Shown here piece by piece: positions 40,677-49,342 of a DNA stretch of 64,000 nt. Source of the stretch: G965202665 sp965243835 (GTDB lineage Bacteria > Actinomycetota > Acidimicrobiia > Spongiisociales > Spongiisociaceae). Each line of letters begins with the position of its first letter. Position 1 is the stretch's first letter. Where the stretch lies: contig OZ251578.1 in NCBI GenBank assembly GCA_965243835.1, forward strand, positions 434,001 to 498,000, given 5' to 3'. The notes below the pieces were generated by a model, which was not told the origin of the DNA, made no database searches, and saw only the letters and a list, made by a program, of their open reading frames with translations. A program made the position numbers and the translations under genes.

Positions 40677-41684
40677 TCAGTCGGGGAGGGGTTCCTCCTC
40701 GTCCTCCCCGGAAGGATGGGGCAAGGCCGATGGTTCGCCGGCGTCCTCCCCGGGCAGGGCGGGTTCCCCGACCCCGGCCTCCTCCCCGGGCAGGGCGGGG
40801 GTCATGCCGATCAGCACATCGTTTTCGGGGGTGGCGAGTTGGTTGCGTTTGCTGACCAGGATCAGCAACGCCAGCCCGCCCGCTCCGGCCGCCAGCGCGC
40901 TCCATTGGCTCCAAGTGAGGGGCCCCAAAGTCCTGTCCCCGCCCGACTCCAAAGCCAGGCGGGTGAAGTCGATCAGAAAACGCTGCAACCCGTACCAGAC
41001 CGCCCACACCGCAAACAACTGCCCGTAGCGCAGGCGCGTCCCGGCGGAACGGTAAACCCAAATCAGAACCCCCAGCAACACGGCCGCCCCCAGCATGTCG
41101 TAGAGGGCGGCGTGATGGTAAACCCCGCAGTATTCCCCGACGGTCGCCACGGAGCATTCCAGCACATCGTGCTGGGGGGCCACATCGTATCCGGGCCGTA
41201 TCCCGTATCCCAGAAAGAAACTGGTCGGCCCTCCCAGGTGTTCCACGATGGCCAAGTCGCCGATGCGTCCCACTACCGTCCCCAACGCCAACCCGAAGGC
41301 GGCCATGTCCAGGGTGGGCCAGATGCGCAAACCCAGCATTCGGGACCGCCACACCCCGATCCCCACCCCGCCCACGAACCCGCCCAGGATGGAATAGCTG
41401 CCCCCGATGTTCACCAGTTCGCCGAGGTCGAAACCGTTGTCCACCCAGTAGGCGGGGATGGTCAGCCACCGGGCCCCCACCAGCGCCCCCAGCAGCGCCC
41501 AGGTGAGAACCGACTGCAGTTTCACCATGTCGAACCCCCGCGCCCGGAAGAGGCGGGTGGTGTACCAGGCCCCGACCAGGAACCCGACCGCCGCGAAAAT
41601 GCCGTGCAGGGACAGGCGGAACGGCCCCACCTCGAACAGCGGAACGGGAGGGTAGGAGATGGCGGCCAACGACGACATGGACAT
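40677..41684 (-). CDS. lgt: Prolipoprotein diacylglyceryl transferase-like protein
   Basis: Transfers diacylglycerol from phosphatidylglycerol to lipobox cysteines. At 335 residues it has about seven membrane helices. Family features are LSLHGIFAAVGFLVG near the start, GGSYSILGGFVGG, GRIGDLAIVEHLGGPTSFFLG and a C-terminal YGLQRFLIDFTR. The usual GRIGN is GRIGD (Asn to Asp at a position reported as important in E. coli Lgt). A 70-residue acidic tail carries two PALPGE-type repeats. ATG 41684 is six bases before the leuD stop, so it is likely co-transcribed with leuCD. Confidence 0.85.
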   Translation of the reverse strand: MSMSSLAAISYPPVPLFEVGPFRLSLHGIFAAVGFLVGAWYTTRLFRARGFDMVKLQSVLTWALLGALVGARWLTIPAYWVDNGFDLGELVNIGGSYSILGGFVGGVGIGVWRSRMLGLRIWPTLDMAAFGLALGTVVGRIGDLAIVEHLGGPTSFFLGYGIRPGYDVAPQHDVLECSVATVGEYCGVYHHAALYDMLGAAVLLGVLIWVYRSAGTRLRYGQLFAVWAVWYGLQRFLIDFTRLALESGGDRTLGPLTWSQWSALAAGAGGLALLILVSKRNQLATPENDVLIGMTPALPGEEAGVGEPALPGEDAGEPSALPHPSGEDEEEPLPD

Positions 41685-41689
41685 GTGGT

Positions 41690-42298
41690 TCAACCGGCCA
41701 GGCGGGGCAACCGGGCGGGGCGGGCCGCCTCGAACTCCCCGATGGCCGCTTCGTGCCGCATGGTCAGGCCGATGTCGTCCAGCCCTTCCAGCAACCGGTA
41801 TTTGACGAACCGGTCGATCTCGAACCGGGCTTCCAACTCCCCGGCCCGCACCGTCTGCTCCGGCAGGCTGACCACCGCTTCCGTTTCCGGGTCCTCCTCG
41901 GCCATTTTCACCAGGCGCCGCACCGCCCCCGCCTCCAATATCACCGGCAACAGGCCGATCTTGGTGCAGTTGTTGTAGAAAATGTCGGCGAAGGATTCGG
42001 CCACCACCGCCTCGAACCCCCAGTCCTGCAACCCCCACGGGGCGTGCTCCCGGGAGGAACCCGTTCCGAAGTTGGCCCCGGCGACCAGCACCCGCGCCCC
42101 CTGGTATTCGGGGCGGTTCAGCACGAAATCCGGGTCCGGTTCCCCGTCCGCTCCCCGCGCCCAGTCGTGGAACAGGTAGCGGCCGTAGCCGGTGCGTTCC
42201 ACCCGTTTCAAGAACTGCTTGGGCATTATCTGGTCGGTGTCCACGTTGTTGCGGGGCAGGGGGGCCATCCGGCCCCGCGCCGTGGTCACCGGCCGCAT
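41690..42298 (-). CDS. leuD: 3-isopropylmalate dehydratase small subunit
   Basis: Small chain of isopropylmalate isomerase, acting with LeuC in leucine synthesis to convert 2- to 3-isopropylmalate. The 202-residue protein shows NNVDTDQIMPKQFLKR near the start, VLVAGANFGTGSSREHAPWGLQDW and FYNNCTKIGLLPV. It overlaps leuC by ATGA, so the two are translated together. Confidence 0.95.
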   Translation of the reverse strand: MRPVTTARGRMAPLPRNNVDTDQIMPKQFLKRVERTGYGRYLFHDWARGADGEPDPDFVLNRPEYQGARVLVAGANFGTGSSREHAPWGLQDWGFEAVVAESFADIFYNNCTKIGLLPVILEAGAVRRLVKMAEEDPETEAVVSLPEQTVRAGELEARFEIDRFVKYRLLEGLDDIGLTMRHEAAIGEFEAARPARLPRLAG

Positions 42299-43707
42299 CA
42301 CTCCCACTCCCGCACATCCGCGAAGCGGCCGGTCACGGCCGCCGCCGCCGCCATCTCCGGGCTGACCAGATGGGTGCGCCCGCCCCGCCCCTGCCGCCCC
42401 TCGAAGTTGCGGTTGGAGGTGGAGGCGCACCGCTCGCCGGGGGCCAGGACGTCATCGTTCATCCCCAGGCACATGGAGCATCCCGCGTCCCGCCATTCGA
42501 ACCCGGCTTCCTTGAACACCCGGTCCAGTCCCTCCTCCTCGGCCTGCAGTTTCACCAGACCCGAGCCGGGCACCACCATGGCCGACACCCGCTCCGCCAC
42601 CCGCCGCCCCTCCACCGTGGCCGCCGCCGCCCGCAGGTCTTCAATGCGGGCGTTGGTGCAGGAACCGATGAAAACCCGGTCCAGGGAAATGTCGGTGACG
42701 GGGGTTCCGGGGGTCAAGTCCATGTATTCCAAAGCCCGCCGGCATCCGTCCCGCTCCGCCGGGTCTTCGTACTGGTCGGGATGGGGCACATGGGCGGTGA
42801 CCGGAACCGTCTGCGCCGGGTTCACCCCCCACGACACATGCGGTTCCAACCGGGCGGCGTCCAACTCCACCGTCTTGTCGAAGGAAGCCCCCGGGTCGGT
42901 GGGCAGTTTCCGCCATGCCCGCAGCGCCTCCTCCCAGTCCGCCCCCCGCGGCGCATGGGGGCGCCTTTCCAGATAGGCGAAAGTCACGTCGTCGGGGGCG
43001 ATCATCCCCGCCCGGGCCCCGCCTTCGATGGACATGTTGGAGATGGTCATCCGCCCGGCCATGCCCAGGGAGCGGATGGTCGACCCCATGTATTCGATGA
43101 CGTGCCCGGCCCCGCCCCCCACCCCGATGCGGGCGATGACGGCCAGGATGACGTCCTTGGCGGTCACCCCCCGGGGCAGTTCCCCTTCCACGACCACCGC
43201 CATGGCCGCCGGCCGGTTCTGGGGCAGGGTCTGGGTGGCCAACACATGCTCCACCTCGGAGGTGCCGATTCCGAAAGCCAAAGCCCCGAACGCCCCGTGG
43301 GTGGCGGTGTGGGAGTCGCCGCACACGATGGTCATTCCCGGCTGGGTGAGCCCCTGTTCGGGGCCGATGATGTGCACGATGCCCTGCCGGGGGTCGTCCA
43401 GCCCGTAAAGGGTGATGCCGAACTCCCGGCAGTTGTCCACCAGGGCGTCGATCTGCTTTTTGGACAGGGGGTCCTTGATGCCCAGGTTGCGTCCCTGGGT
43501 GGGCACCCCATGGTCGATGGTGGCCGCGGTCAGGTCGGGGCGGCGCACCCCCCGCCCGGCCAAGCGCAGGGCGTCGAAAGCCTGCGGGCTGGTCACCTCG
43601 TGCACCAGATGCAAGTCGATGTAGAGCAGGGAGGGCTCGTCCGCCGCCTCGCGGACCAGGTGCGTCTCCCAGACTTTCTCGAACAATGTTTTGGGCGCGG
43701 TATTCAT
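42298..43707 (-). CDS. leuC: 3-isopropylmalate dehydratase large subunit
   Basis: The aconitase-fold large chain (469 residues) carrying a [4Fe-4S] cluster. Cluster cysteines are in FIGSCTNARIEDL and GCSMCLG. Substrate and start features include DLHLVHEVTSPQAFDALR, DHGVPTQGRN, CGDSHTATHGAFGALAFGIGTSEVEHVLATQ (given here only in part) and NMSIEGGARAGMI. It is first in the leuC-leuD-lgt unit and divergent from the decarboxylase gene 62 bp away. Confidence 0.96.
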   Translation of the reverse strand: MNTAPKTLFEKVWETHLVREAADEPSLLYIDLHLVHEVTSPQAFDALRLAGRGVRRPDLTAATIDHGVPTQGRNLGIKDPLSKKQIDALVDNCREFGITLYGLDDPRQGIVHIIGPEQGLTQPGMTIVCGDSHTATHGAFGALAFGIGTSEVEHVLATQTLPQNRPAAMAVVVEGELPRGVTAKDVILAVIARIGVGGGAGHVIEYMGSTIRSLGMAGRMTISNMSIEGGARAGMIAPDDVTFAYLERRPHAPRGADWEEALRAWRKLPTDPGASFDKTVELDAARLEPHVSWGVNPAQTVPVTAHVPHPDQYEDPAERDGCRRALEYMDLTPGTPVTDISLDRVFIGSCTNARIEDLRAAAATVEGRRVAERVSAMVVPGSGLVKLQAEEEGLDRVFKEAGFEWRDAGCSMCLGMNDDVLAPGERCASTSNRNFEGRQGRGGRTHLVSPEMAAAAAVTGRFADVREWE

Positions 43708-43769
43708 CAGGGGCCGATGCTACCACCCCGTTCCGCTTATTCCCCGCGCCCTACTACCCTGGGCGGGTA

Positions 43770-45176
43770 ATGGACGCGCAACACCGGATGTCCCCGGAGG
43801 AGTTCCGCCGCCACGGTCACGCGATGGTGGACTGGCTGGCCGACTACATGTCCCGGGCGGAGGACCTGCCCATCATCCCGTCGGTGAAGCCGGGGGAGAT
43901 ACGGGCCATGCTCCCGGAGGCCGCCCCCGAACACCCGGAGGACTTCGCCGACATCGCCGCCGACCTGGACCGGATCATCCTCCCCGGAACCACCGGATGG
44001 TCCTCCCCCGGATGGTTCGCCTTTTTTCCGTGCAGCGTGTCCGGGCCGGGGGTTTTGGGGGAGCTGGCGGCGGCCGGCCTGGGACAGCAGGGGATGGTGT
44101 GGGCCACCAGCCCGGTCAGCACCGAATTGGAGGGTCTGGTGACGGACTGGATGGCGGACCTGTTGGGCCTGCCCGCCGCCTGGCGGATGGACGGGGCGGG
44201 AGGCGGGGTGATTTTGCAGACCGCCTCCGACGCCGCCCACCTGGCCCTGGCGGTGGCCCGGCAACAGGCCGTCAACATGGGGGCGGAGATCGGGGACTGC
44301 GTGGCCTACCTGTCCGACCAGGCCAACCTGTCTTTGGAGAAAGGGGCCCGCATCGCCGGTTATCAGCACATCCGCATCCTGGAAACCGACGACCAATTCG
44401 CCTTGCGCCCGGACGACCTGCGCCGGGCGGCGGAAGAGGACCGCCGCGAGGGGCTGTGGCCGGCTTTTACGTGCTCCACGGTGGGCACCACCGCCGTCTC
44501 CGCCGTGGATCCGGTGCGGGAGTTGGGGCGAATCGCCTTCGAGGAGGTCATCTGGCACCATGTGGACGCCGCCTACGCCGGCTCCGCCATGTTGTGCGAG
44601 GAGTTTCGCCGCCATCAGGACGGGCTGGAGTATGTGGACAGTTATTCGGTCAACCCCTACAAGTGGCTGCCGGTCAACTTCGACGGGTCGCTGTTCTACG
44701 TGGGAATGCGCTCCCATTTGACCGGGACGATGAACATCGACCCGCCCTATCTGCGGGACTCCGAAGAGGGGGCGGTCAACTACCGGGATTGGCACATTCC
44801 GCTCGGGCGCCGTTTCCGGTCGCTCAAGTTGTGGTTCGCCCTCCGTTTCTACGGGGCGGCGGCCCTGCGGGAAAAAATCCGGGAGGACGCGCGCCTGGCC
44901 CGGATGATCGCCGAACGGGTGGAGGACGACCCCCGCTTCCAACTGGTGGCCCCGGTTCCGTTTTCCCTGGTGTGCTTCCGCCATGTAGCCGGGAACGAGG
45001 CCACCGGGGCCATCGCCGAGGCGGTGAATAATTCCGGCCATTCCTTCTGGTCCACTTCCCGGGCCGGCGACCGGTTGTTTCTGCGCATCGCCATCGGGCA
45101 GATCAACACGGAGGCCCGGCATGTGGAGCGCCTGTGGTCGCTGATCGACGAGGTGGCTCCCCCTCCCGGCGGATGA
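43770..45176 (+). CDS. Aromatic-L-amino-acid decarboxylase (PLP, group II)
   Basis: A 468-residue PLP enzyme that probably decarboxylates tyrosine, tryptophan or a related amino acid. It has LPIIPSVKPGEIRAMLP, HPEDFADI, GWFAFFPCSVSGPGVLGE, the PLP phosphate region CSTVGTTAVSAVDP, HVDAAYAGSAMLCEEFR, and the internal aldimine lysine in NPYKWLPVNFD. The group II arrangement is complete. Start is ATG 43770. The substrate is not determined by the sequence. Confidence 0.9.
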   Translation: MDAQHRMSPEEFRRHGHAMVDWLADYMSRAEDLPIIPSVKPGEIRAMLPEAAPEHPEDFADIAADLDRIILPGTTGWSSPGWFAFFPCSVSGPGVLGELAAAGLGQQGMVWATSPVSTELEGLVTDWMADLLGLPAAWRMDGAGGGVILQTASDAAHLALAVARQQAVNMGAEIGDCVAYLSDQANLSLEKGARIAGYQHIRILETDDQFALRPDDLRRAAEEDRREGLWPAFTCSTVGTTAVSAVDPVRELGRIAFEEVIWHHVDAAYAGSAMLCEEFRRHQDGLEYVDSYSVNPYKWLPVNFDGSLFYVGMRSHLTGTMNIDPPYLRDSEEGAVNYRDWHIPLGRRFRSLKLWFALRFYGAAALREKIREDARLARMIAERVEDDPRFQLVAPVPFSLVCFRHVAGNEATGAIAEAVNNSGHSFWSTSRAGDRLFLRIAIGQINTEARHVERLWSLIDEVAPPPGG

Positions 45177-45223
45177 GGGGCCCGTTGCGGGAGGGCGGCG
45201 GCCCTGCTAAACTGGACGGGGTT

Positions 45224-46042
45224 ATGGTCGCTCATGGAATCAAAAAGTCGCTCCCGGCTTTCATCATCGGGGCGTTGGCCGTCTTAGCGGCGCTGGCCGT
45301 CGTCGGGTTGGGCCGGGCGGCCCTCGCCAATGGGGACAGCCTGGTCACTTCCTCGTCGTCCGCGGGGGATGCGCCGCCGGTGCGGGAGGGGTGCGAGGGG
45401 CGGTTCTGCGACGAGGACGGCAGCGTTCATCAGGCCAACATCGAGACGGCGGCCGAATGGGGGATTACGCAAGGGTGCGATGCGGAGCGGTTTTGCCCCA
45501 GCGCGACCATCAGCCGCAGGCAGATGGCGGCTTTCCTGTACCGGGCGGTGACTCATCAGGAGGGGGAGGCGCCTGCGGTCCCGGAAGTGAGTTTGCCGGA
45601 TGTGGAGGAGGACGCCTGGTACCGGGACTTTGCGCAGTGGGCGGTTGCCGCCGAAGTGATGCCCGTCCGCGACGACGGCGAGTTCCATCCGGGCCAGATG
45701 GTGACGCGGGGGGAAATGGCGGAGATGCTGGTGGCCGCTTTCCCGTTGCTGGAGTCCCGGTCTCCGTCCGGGGCGTTCAAAGAGGATGATTCCCGCGATG
45801 ACCTGTCGTCCGACACGATCTTCGACTGCCTCGACTGCGATGACGCCTCGGAAATCTTTTTTGCGGATTTGGACCAGGGTTCCGACGTAACGCGGGCGGC
45901 GTTGGTTCTGCGCGATGCGGGAGTAACGAACGGCTGCACTGCGGAGCCGTTGCGATTCTGCCCCGACCAGTCGGTAACCCGGGAGCAGATGGCCTCCTTC
46001 TTCGTCCGTTCCCTGACCGCGTTGCCCGCCCCCTCCGACTGA
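45224..46042 (+). CDS. Secreted protein of three SLH modules
   Basis: A 272-residue protein with an N-terminal signal or anchor helix (LPAFIIGALAVLAALAVVGL), then three S-layer homology modules: DEDGSVHQANIETAAEWGI with FCPSATISRRQMAAFLYRAV, then LPDVEEDAWYRDFAQWAV with FHPGQMVTRGEMAEMLV, and finally FFADLDQGSDVTRAALVL with FCPDQSVTREQMASFFVRSL. Cys pairs in modules 1 and 3 could form disulphides. It likely binds the cell wall polymer and serves as an S-layer or coat component. Start ATG 45224 is the one next to the hydrophobic signal. Confidence 0.82.
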   Translation: MVAHGIKKSLPAFIIGALAVLAALAVVGLGRAALANGDSLVTSSSSAGDAPPVREGCEGRFCDEDGSVHQANIETAAEWGITQGCDAERFCPSATISRRQMAAFLYRAVTHQEGEAPAVPEVSLPDVEEDAWYRDFAQWAVAAEVMPVRDDGEFHPGQMVTRGEMAEMLVAAFPLLESRSPSGAFKEDDSRDDLSSDTIFDCLDCDDASEIFFADLDQGSDVTRAALVLRDAGVTNGCTAEPLRFCPDQSVTREQMASFFVRSLTALPAPSD

Positions 46043-46142
46043 TCCCCCCGAATCCCTCAGTCCCGACACCCCCGGCGGCGAGGAGGGGCGCGAAAAAGTG
46101 TATGGTTAACGGATTGTCGTTGGAACAACTGGAGGTTCGCCA

Positions 46143-46904
46143 ATGGAACGTCGCCGGGCGCAGGATGTGGAATGGGCGGACGCGCCCTCCGAGAATTTCA
46201 CGGGCCGGGTGCGGTTCGGCCCGCTGAGCGACCAGGGCCCGTTGAACGCGCTGGCGGTGCGGTTCGAGGCGACGGCCCGCACCGACTGGCATTCCCACCC
46301 GGAGGGCCAAGTGTTGTACGTGTTGGAGGGCCGGGGCCGCATCCAGGACGATGACGGCACGACCGAAGAGTTTGAGAAGGGGGACGTGATCTACACGCCG
46401 CCCCGCCAAATCCACTGGCACGGCGCCGGCCCGGACGGCCCGATGACCCACATTTCCCTAACCACCGGCGGCGCCACCATCTGGGAACCCCGCAAAGTAA
46501 CAGAAGAAGAATACAACCGCACAGAACCTATTAACGTACCTGTTCAGAGAGATATATTGTTCGTTGTCCTACAGGCTTTGTCGGTACTGGGCGGTTCGGG
46601 TCAAGTCAAAGAGGTGATTGCTACAGTTGGCCGTCTAATAGGTCTCACAGATGAGCAGTGGTTACCAAAAACTAAAACTGGATCTTCCAAATTTGATAAT
46701 CGCATTAGGTGGGGCTCTACTTCACTCAAAAACATTGGATGCCTATCCAAAGAGGGTGGTATTTGGTTTCTGACAGATCTAGGCAGAGAGTATGTACGAC
46801 GCTCACAACAAGAAACTCAGCAAACCCTTAACCAGGAATTAAGTGATTTAGCCTACGAATATCACAAAAATAACGATATAGACTCAGGTTGCCTTATTGG
46901 TTAA
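46143..46904 (+). CDS. Cupin domain fused to an Mrr_N-like winged helix
   Basis: A 253-residue composite. Residues 1-120 are a normal small cupin: WHSHPEGQVLYVLEGRGRI and GDVIYTPPRQIHWHGA (metal-binding His) and a natural-looking end WEPRKVTEEEYN. From about residue 127 the sequence becomes Mrr_N-like, the winged-helix N-terminal domain of Mrr-type restriction proteins (PVQRDILFVVLQALSVLGGSG, then FDNRIRWGSTSLKNIGCL, then GGIWFLTDLGREYV). The DNA turns from GC-rich to AT-rich at about 46500, so the second half looks acquired. No Mrr catalytic domain follows. It converges with the DUF262 gene, overlapping by 11 bp. Confidence 0.78.
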   Translation: MERRRAQDVEWADAPSENFTGRVRFGPLSDQGPLNALAVRFEATARTDWHSHPEGQVLYVLEGRGRIQDDDGTTEEFEKGDVIYTPPRQIHWHGAGPDGPMTHISLTTGGATIWEPRKVTEEEYNRTEPINVPVQRDILFVVLQALSVLGGSGQVKEVIATVGRLIGLTDEQWLPKTKTGSSKFDNRIRWGSTSLKNIGCLSKEGGIWFLTDLGREYVRRSQQETQQTLNQELSDLAYEYHKNNDIDSGCLIG

Positions 46905-49323
46905 AGCGGTGTTTGGTGTATTCGTGGATTTTGTCAGCGGGTAGTTCGTCGGTGGAAGGTCCCATTCGGACATACAATCGTTTGTCAGTGCCGTCTTTGA
47001 CAAAAATCGGGGTAGGAGAGGGGTTGCAAACCACCTTCATTATGCGATGATTCTGATAAGTTCCGTAGTTAATGCGAATTTCGGTCATTGCGATGGGGTC
47101 CATCCGAGCCTTGACGAGATTGGTTAGGTGCAAGCTCATCCTGTCCTCCGACTTAAATTTGTCGGCCTCAATACCGAGGGGTGAACCGTCATCGGCAACG
47201 CCAATGAGTAACGTTCCACCGTCGCAGTTCAGAAATCCTGCTAAAGTCTTTAGAACGGAATGCTCTATACTGATGTCTTGTTTTTTGGTGTGCATATTAA
47301 TCCGCAGGGTGGATTTAAATTCCACACTTTCGTTTTCGCCTGCTTCGATAATCGCCTGTATGTCATTCCCGTTGGAAGATATCAGTATCTCATCGTTGAT
47401 GTATCGTTTGAAATCGTCGGGGTTGGTAAAAAATTGATAACCTCTACGCCCAGCGATCTCTAACACCTCTCGGTCTTCATCTATCAGCACTGCTACCGGT
47501 TTGCTCAACTCGGCTTGTACACCCTCTGGCCATGCTAAGTCAAACATTGCAATCTCTTCACCACTTTCCGGATCGGCAATTTCGTAACCTAATATGCCGA
47601 TGGGGAGTTCTTGCTCTTTCATCCACTCGTTTATCCCCAGCAATAGGGCCTCTTCCTCATCATCGGCGATGCTAGCCGGTCTTGGCGGGGCACTTCTCTC
47701 TATTGGTGGGTCCCACCCCGGTTCATCAGGCAATTCAGAATGATCCGTAAGCAGATTGTTCAGTAATTTGTTGGCGGCCTCGGCTAACAGATGTTTGCGA
47801 GCCGTGAGAAATTGTTCGTAGTTTTGTATTTCCCAAAGTTTGCGATTCGTCGGGATCCACTGTGATTCCAGTACTCCGGGATACTTTTCGGCCGCTTCCG
47901 CTAAATAGTCAGTTGGCGGCCGTTTACGGGTTTTATGGTTATTATCCTTGATTAGAAAGCAGAAATTAGCTAAGGCATTTCTATCTTTCCTATCGTGTCT
48001 GGCCCTTTGAAGTAGCCATTTCGGGAAAATATGATGCAATTCTAGATGTGGCCTTTGTCCGAGATGCTTCTTGTTGAGAGGTAGACCATTATATAAGTCC
48101 CGTGCTTGTTCCATACGTGTCATCATATACAACACAGAATAGAACCTATTTCCTCGAGTGGCACCGTGAAAATTTTGGGACTCGACTTCCAGACCACCAC
48201 GCCAGCGACGAAGTTCTGTCAACAACCTGTCTATAGGATCTTCTGTTGACGTGTGTTGGATGGCCGATAAGTCAGACTCGATTGTAGATTCCGGAGATCC
48301 GGAATATCTACCCCACATGCCAGCATGAACATACCAATACAGTAATTTGTCTCGTCGCTCAGGGTTTAGAAAGTCATCATACATATTTAGCAAACAGGCA
48401 ATAACGGGAAATGACAACTTGGCGAAGAGTACTTGATCGTGGTCCAGCCCCAATCGGCCCTTAATCATAATTAGGGCATCATCAACATGTCTTTCAGCTC
48501 GGTCCAGCCCATCCTGTACCTGCGCGGTAGAAACGTTGTGCATATGAACAAAGCGCGCTCTGTCGGTTATCATTACATTAGTAATACGGAGAAGCCAATC
48601 CAGGTTAAACTCGTATCCTCTGTTTTTCCAATTTAAAAGTTTGGATTGCATTATATCCCGGGCTTCGTGCCATTCTGAACAGATTTTAGCCAGGGCTAGG
48701 TCGCCTTGCGTCAGCTTGGTACCGCCGCTATTGACACGATCAAAAATATCCACTACTACCTCTACTGTTTTATCTTCACCGGTCACAGACTCAACGTGTA
48801 GGTCTCGATCCTTTATATTCAATAGTTTAAGAATTCGTCCTAAATAGCTGGTATCTATTCCTTTTTCTTGCAGTGATTCTATGATTGGCTCGACCCCCTC
48901 TGTTCCTTTAAGGTATAATTCTGTTACATTAATCCAGAGGGGATCGCTTTGCATTTTGACCGGTTGGTAGAATTCAAAAACCTCGTTCCCTAGATGAAAT
49001 CGTAGGTTTTGGAAGGCGTGGGCGTTGCCGTCGAAGAAGGCGGGTTCCCTTCCTCGTATTACCCCGTATAGGGACGTCATTCGCTGTTGGCCGTCCAGTA
49101 GTATTTGACGCGGTGCGGAGGGGGAGGGCATACCACCGCGGGTTTGGACATCCGGCGAAGAGGTTTCCCATATCAGGAGAGAGCCTACCGGATAACCGTT
49201 ATAGAGAGAGCTGAACAGCTCGCTGACCTGCTTGCGGGACCACACGTAGCCGCGTTGGAAGACGGGGAGGGCGATTGAGCCGTTGTCGATTTTGTCCAGG
49301 ATGGTGGAGATTTTTTCTGCCAT
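46894..49323 (-). CDS. DUF262 (GmrSD-like) + HNH + AlbA/Schlafen ATPase fusion, putative defence protein
   Basis: An 809-residue protein. Residues about 1-230 are DUF262, ParB/Srx-like: ALPVFQRGYVWSRKQVSELF and ILLDGQQRMTSLYG. A region near 420-480 contains a DUF1524-type HNH site (LELHHIFPKWLLQRA, KDRNALANFCFL, and KTRKRPPTDYL). The last 200 residues include an AlbA_2-type domain (ESVEFKSTLRIN, KTLAGFLNCDGGTLLIGVAD). DUF262/DUF1524 proteins such as GmrSD are restriction enzymes of modified DNA; AlbA_2 is found in several immune effectors. The combination suggests an antiphage nuclease with its own sensor. AT-rich DNA compared with neighbours. Confidence 0.85.
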   Translation of the reverse strand: MAEKISTILDKIDNGSIALPVFQRGYVWSRKQVSELFSSLYNGYPVGSLLIWETSSPDVQTRGGMPSPSAPRQILLDGQQRMTSLYGVIRGREPAFFDGNAHAFQNLRFHLGNEVFEFYQPVKMQSDPLWINVTELYLKGTEGVEPIIESLQEKGIDTSYLGRILKLLNIKDRDLHVESVTGEDKTVEVVVDIFDRVNSGGTKLTQGDLALAKICSEWHEARDIMQSKLLNWKNRGYEFNLDWLLRITNVMITDRARFVHMHNVSTAQVQDGLDRAERHVDDALIMIKGRLGLDHDQVLFAKLSFPVIACLLNMYDDFLNPERRDKLLYWYVHAGMWGRYSGSPESTIESDLSAIQHTSTEDPIDRLLTELRRWRGGLEVESQNFHGATRGNRFYSVLYMMTRMEQARDLYNGLPLNKKHLGQRPHLELHHIFPKWLLQRARHDRKDRNALANFCFLIKDNNHKTRKRPPTDYLAEAAEKYPGVLESQWIPTNRKLWEIQNYEQFLTARKHLLAEAANKLLNNLLTDHSELPDEPGWDPPIERSAPPRPASIADDEEEALLLGINEWMKEQELPIGILGYEIADPESGEEIAMFDLAWPEGVQAELSKPVAVLIDEDREVLEIAGRRGYQFFTNPDDFKRYINDEILISSNGNDIQAIIEAGENESVEFKSTLRINMHTKKQDISIEHSVLKTLAGFLNCDGGTLLIGVADDGSPLGIEADKFKSEDRMSLHLTNLVKARMDPIAMTEIRINYGTYQNHRIMKVVCNPSPTPIFVKDGTDKRLYVRMGPSTDELPADKIHEYTKHRFNQ

Positions 49324-49342
49324 GGTTTTTGTATCCTATACC

